Shown: positions 13,225-15,645 of the stretch, piece by piece | Layout: each line of letters begins with the position of its first letter | Position numbering within the stretch: position 1 is the stretch's first letter | Source of the DNA: Clostridia bacterium | GTDB lineage: Bacteria; Bacillota; Clostridia; UBA1381 | Reading direction: 5' to 3' | Assembly (NCBI GenBank): GCA_900756545.1 | Contig: CAAEKO010000040.1 | Location: forward strand, 1 to 15,645 | DNA: 15,645 bases | The notes under the pieces: generated by a model | Database searches by the model: none | The model's input: only the letters and a program-made list of their open reading frames with translations | What the model was told of the DNA's origin: nothing | Position numbers and translations under genes: made by a program

Positions 13225-14556
13225 TTATTCCAGGAAACCCTTATAATGCCGCATAGTCATCTGGGATTCAATCTGTCGTACCGTCTCCAGCGCAACGCCT
13301 TCCATAATCAGAAGCGATGTACCGCCGATCTGCAAACCGGTGATTCCAAAGATCGCACCTACTACGATAGGCATAACCGCAATAATACCAAGGAAAATTG
13401 CCCCGGCCAGATTTAGCCGGTTAGAAACCTTTGCAATAAAGTCGCTGGTTGGTTTACCAGGACGGTAGCCTGGAATATAGCCGCCACTCTTCTTCATATT
13501 ATTCGCCATTTCAATCGGGTTGAACTGAATGGCGGAATAGAAGTATGTGAAGAAGATGATCAGCAGGAAATATAATACGCCGTATACAACGGATGTCCAC
13601 CAGGGACCCATACCTGCGCTCAGACAGCTTAAAAGATAATAACCAATCCCGGTTTCCGGCATCTTTCCGCCCGCAGCCAACCGAACAATCGTTGCCGGAA
13701 AAGCCATAATGCTGGATGCAAAGATAATCGGCATAACGCCGCCCATAACAACCTTGATCGGAATATTTGTGCTTTGTCCGCCGTACATTTTCCGACCAAC
13801 AACACGCTTTGCATACTGTACCGGAATCCTTCTTTCTGCTGAATTAAACATTACAACAAACACGATTGCCGCGATTGCAACAACAACGATCGCCGCTACG
13901 ATAATCACATTTTTTATGGATACGTTTGCTGCCAGATATTGTTTGTAAATAGCTACCCCAGCAGTCGGGATTCTGGAAACGATACCTGCAAAAATAATCA
14001 GGGAAACACCGTTTCCAAGCCCTTTTTCCGTAATCAATTCGCCCAGCCATACAATAAACGCGGTACCGGCTGTAAATGTCAGGGTAATGACAAAGAATGT
14101 CAGCCAGGATTCATTCATAATGACTGTAGTACCGGACTCTACACCCATATTGTGCAGGGTTACATACAAACCCGCACCCTGAACAAATGCCAGAATGATA
14201 CCAAGGTATCTTGTAATTTTGTTAATCTTTTTCCGGCCCTCAACGCCTTCTTTTGCCAAACGCTCCAAAGCTGGAATGGCAACCGTCAAAAGCTGGACGA
14301 TAATGGATGCGTTGATGTATGGTGACACACCCATTGCCATTACGGTCGCGTTAGAAAACGCACCGCCTGTGAATACATCAAACAGCGAAAACAAATCTGC
14401 GCCGCCGCCGCTTAAAAATTGCTGCATGGCATCCGGGCTTAAAAATGGCACCGGAATATGCGCACCGAAACGGAAAACGATCAGCATTAAAAGTGTAAAG
14501 AAAATTCTGCGTCTTAAATCAGGGATTTTAAATGCATTTTTAATTGTCTGAAACAC
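13225..14556 (-). CDS. secY: Preprotein translocase subunit SecY
   Basis: The 443-aa channel-forming subunit of the Sec translocon in the cytoplasmic membrane, partnering SecE, SecG and SecA. Ten membrane segments are evident. Blocks include RRRIFFTLLMLIVFRFGAHI at TM1, MGVSPYINASIIVQLL at TM2, ITEKGLGNGVSLIIFAGIVS, the cytoplasmic loop AERRIPVQYAKRVVGRKMYG, and NPIEMANNMKKSGGYIPGYR. TM10 reads GGTSLLIMEGVALETVRQIE, where Glu419 replaces the usual hydrophobic residue. The start is GTG 14556, one base after the rplO stop, and its AGAGGTGA site overlaps the last rplO codons, implying coupling. Confidence 0.98.
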   Translation of the reverse strand: MFQTIKNAFKIPDLRRRIFFTLLMLIVFRFGAHIPVPFLSPDAMQQFLSGGGADLFSLFDVFTGGAFSNATVMAMGVSPYINASIIVQLLTVAIPALERLAKEGVEGRKKINKITRYLGIILAFVQGAGLYVTLHNMGVESGTTVIMNESWLTFFVITLTFTAGTAFIVWLGELITEKGLGNGVSLIIFAGIVSRIPTAGVAIYKQYLAANVSIKNVIIVAAIVVVAIAAIVFVVMFNSAERRIPVQYAKRVVGRKMYGGQSTNIPIKVVMGGVMPIIFASSIMAFPATIVRLAAGGKMPETGIGYYLLSCLSAGMGPWWTSVVYGVLYFLLIIFFTYFYSAIQFNPIEMANNMKKSGGYIPGYRPGKPTSDFIAKVSNRLNLAGAIFLGIIAVMPIVVGAIFGITGLQIGGTSLLIMEGVALETVRQIESQMTMRHYKGFLE

Positions 14557-14557
14557 T

Positions 14558-14998
14558 TTAAATCACCTCTGCCTTCCCGCCTGCCTTTTCTATCTTTTCA
14601 GCAGCAGATGCAGAGAACTTCGCAACCTTTACATTCAGTTTCTTTGTCAGTTCTCCGCGGCCCAAAATCTTGACACCGTCCAGAATTTTGCTGATTACGC
14701 CTGTTTCTTTTAAAAGCTCAGCCGTTACCTCTGTGCCGTTTTCAAATCTTTCCAATACTTCCACATTGATTGTAACGTACTCTTTCGCAAATATATTATT
14801 AAAACCTCTCTTGGGCAAACGTCTGTATAAAGGCATTTGACCACCTTCAAAGCCTGGTCTTACTCCGCCGCCGGAGCGCGCCTTTTGGCCTTTATGGCCC
14901 TTACCGGAAGTTTTACCATTACCGGAACCAATTCCGCGTCCGACTCTTTTTACCTTGAAGGTTGAGCCTTCAGCGGGCTGCAGTTCGTCTAATCTCAT
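14558..14998 (-). CDS. rplO: 50S ribosomal protein L15
   Basis: A 146-aa L15, a late-assembling protein of the large subunit. The Gly/Arg/Lys-rich N-terminal extension (VKRVGRGIGSGNGKTSGKGH, then KGQKARSGGGVRPGFEGGQM, then PLYRRLPKRGF) is diagnostic, followed by the globular domain ending in SASAAEKIEKAGGKAEVI. ATG 14998 has AAGGAGGTG upstream. It is flanked by rpmD (29-base gap) and secY (one-base gap). Confidence 0.98.
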   Translation of the reverse strand: MRLDELQPAEGSTFKVKRVGRGIGSGNGKTSGKGHKGQKARSGGGVRPGFEGGQMPLYRRLPKRGFNNIFAKEYVTINVEVLERFENGTEVTAELLKETGVISKILDGVKILGRGELTKKLNVKVAKFSASAAEKIEKAGGKAEVI

Positions 14999-15027
14999 TT
15001 GCTACACCTCCTTCTTGTCAATATCAC

Positions 15028-15207
15028 TCAGTTTTCCTCAACTTCTACAAGATGAGATACTTTTTTGATCATCCCCCGGATCTGTGGTGTATCATTATGC
15101 TCCACAACATCCCGGATCTTTTTCAAGCCTAAAGCTTTAACCGTCGCAATTTGATCCTGCTTGCAGCCGATTATGCTTTTTACCAGCTTAACATTCAATT
15201 TTGCCAT
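15028..15207 (-). CDS. rpmD: 50S ribosomal protein L30
   Basis: A 59-aa L30 read on the minus strand: MAKLNVKLVKSIIGCKQDQI, then ATVKALGLKKIRDVVEHNDT, then PQIRGMIKKVSHLVEVEEN. The LVKS.IG...Q..TV.ALGL pattern and the PQIRGMI..V.HLV end are those of bacterial L30, at normal length. ATG 15207 has AAGGAGG 13 to 7 bases upstream, directly after the rpsE stop codon. Normal position between rpsE and rplO. Confidence 0.97.
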   Translation of the reverse strand: MAKLNVKLVKSIIGCKQDQIATVKALGLKKIRDVVEHNDTPQIRGMIKKVSHLVEVEEN

Positions 15208-15221
15208 GATGCGCTGCCTCC

Positions 15222-15645
15222 TTAACCTTTGATTTCATCAACGGTTTTGCCTCTGAGTTTTGCAACCTCATCCGCCTGCTTCAAATCAGCCAAACCGGCA
15301 ATTGTAGCTTTTACAACGTTCTTCTTATTGTTAGAACGCAAGCATTTCGTTCTGATATCCTTAATTCCGGCAAGCTCCAGCACAGCTCTGGCCGCGCCGC
15401 CTGCGATAACGCCGGTACCCTGGGAAGCAGGCTTGATCAAAACCCGGCCTGCGCCGAATTCGCCGATAACTTCGTGTGGGATCGTTGTTCCTACACGGGG
15501 AACAGTAATCATATTTTTCTTTGCGTCCTCAATCCCTTTGCGGATTGCATCAGGAATTTCAGCCGCTTTTCCGGTGCCGCAGCCTACATGGCCATTGCCG
15601 TCGCCGACAACCATCAGCGCACTGAACCGGAATGTCCGGCCGCCC
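15222..15645 (-). CDS. rpsE: 30S ribosomal protein S5, 5' end missing
   Basis: The C-terminal 140 residues of S5, a small-subunit protein involved in decoding fidelity and mRNA unwinding; the first 25 or so residues lie beyond the right edge. The frame is open through the window end and reads GGRTFRFSALMVVGDGNGHV, then GCGTGKAAEIPDAIRKGIED, matching the central S5 double-stranded-RNA-binding and S5 fold regions. PASQGTGVIAGGAARAVLEL and the GI.DI.TK..RSNN block follow. A methionine at 15614 is internal, not the start. rpmD follows 14 bases downstream. Confidence 0.98.
   Translation of the reverse strand, partial: GGRTFRFSALMVVGDGNGHVGCGTGKAAEIPDAIRKGIEDAKKNMITVPRVGTTIPHEVIGEFGAGRVLIKPASQGTGVIAGGAARAVLELAGIKDIRTKCLRSNNKKNVVKATIAGLADLKQADEVAKLRGKTVDEIKG

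Overview
This window is a contiguous piece of a bacterial chromosome, almost certainly from a Gram-positive anaerobe of the class Clostridia. The ribosomal gene order is classic Firmicute, S4 is the zinc-free type usual in Clostridia, a small KOW protein sits between map and infA, and nearly every gene has a strong AGGAGG-type ribosome binding site. Family-level placement (for example Lachnospiraceae-like or Anaerovoracaceae-like) is only a guess. Every recognisable gene lies on the minus strand, so transcription runs from high to low coordinates. No tRNA, rRNA, CRISPR array, insertion sequence or phage gene was seen, and no stretch above 300 bases lacks a gene.

Region A (15645 to about 8159) is the end of the spc operon and the alpha operon: rpsE (5' end cut by the window), rpmD, rplO, secY, adk, map, a KOW-domain gene, infA, rpmJ, rpsM, rpsK, rpsD, rpoA, rplQ. 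Most genes are separated by a few bases or overlap, and a near-perfect Rho-independent terminator follows rplQ. The one large internal gap (about 164 nt, before rpsM) holds two clean hairpins and may be a regulatory leader.

Region B (8128 to 4510) is a two-gene operon for a heterodimeric ABC exporter. The 574-aa subunit has degenerate catalytic residues (Walker B Asp, switch Gln). The 610-aa subunit has a degenerate signature (LSQGQ). Together they would form one competent and one degenerate ATP site.

Region C (4513 to 366) is a three-gene operon, DHHW protein / MBOAT acyltransferase / DHHW protein, resembling the logic of alginate acetylation (AlgI with AlgJ/AlgX) and of D-alanylation or peptidoglycan O-acetylation systems. 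It probably modifies an extracytoplasmic glycan. The first DHHW protein carries an extra N-terminal domain resembling the copper-amine-oxidase N-terminal fold. The operon's leader holds a 22-bp perfect palindrome abutting a second GC-rich hairpin. This is the most interesting part of the window.

Region D (297 to 1) is the start of a LysR-type regulator gene behind a sigma-A promoter matching consensus at all 12 hexamer positions with a 17-bp spacer. The gene runs off the left edge.
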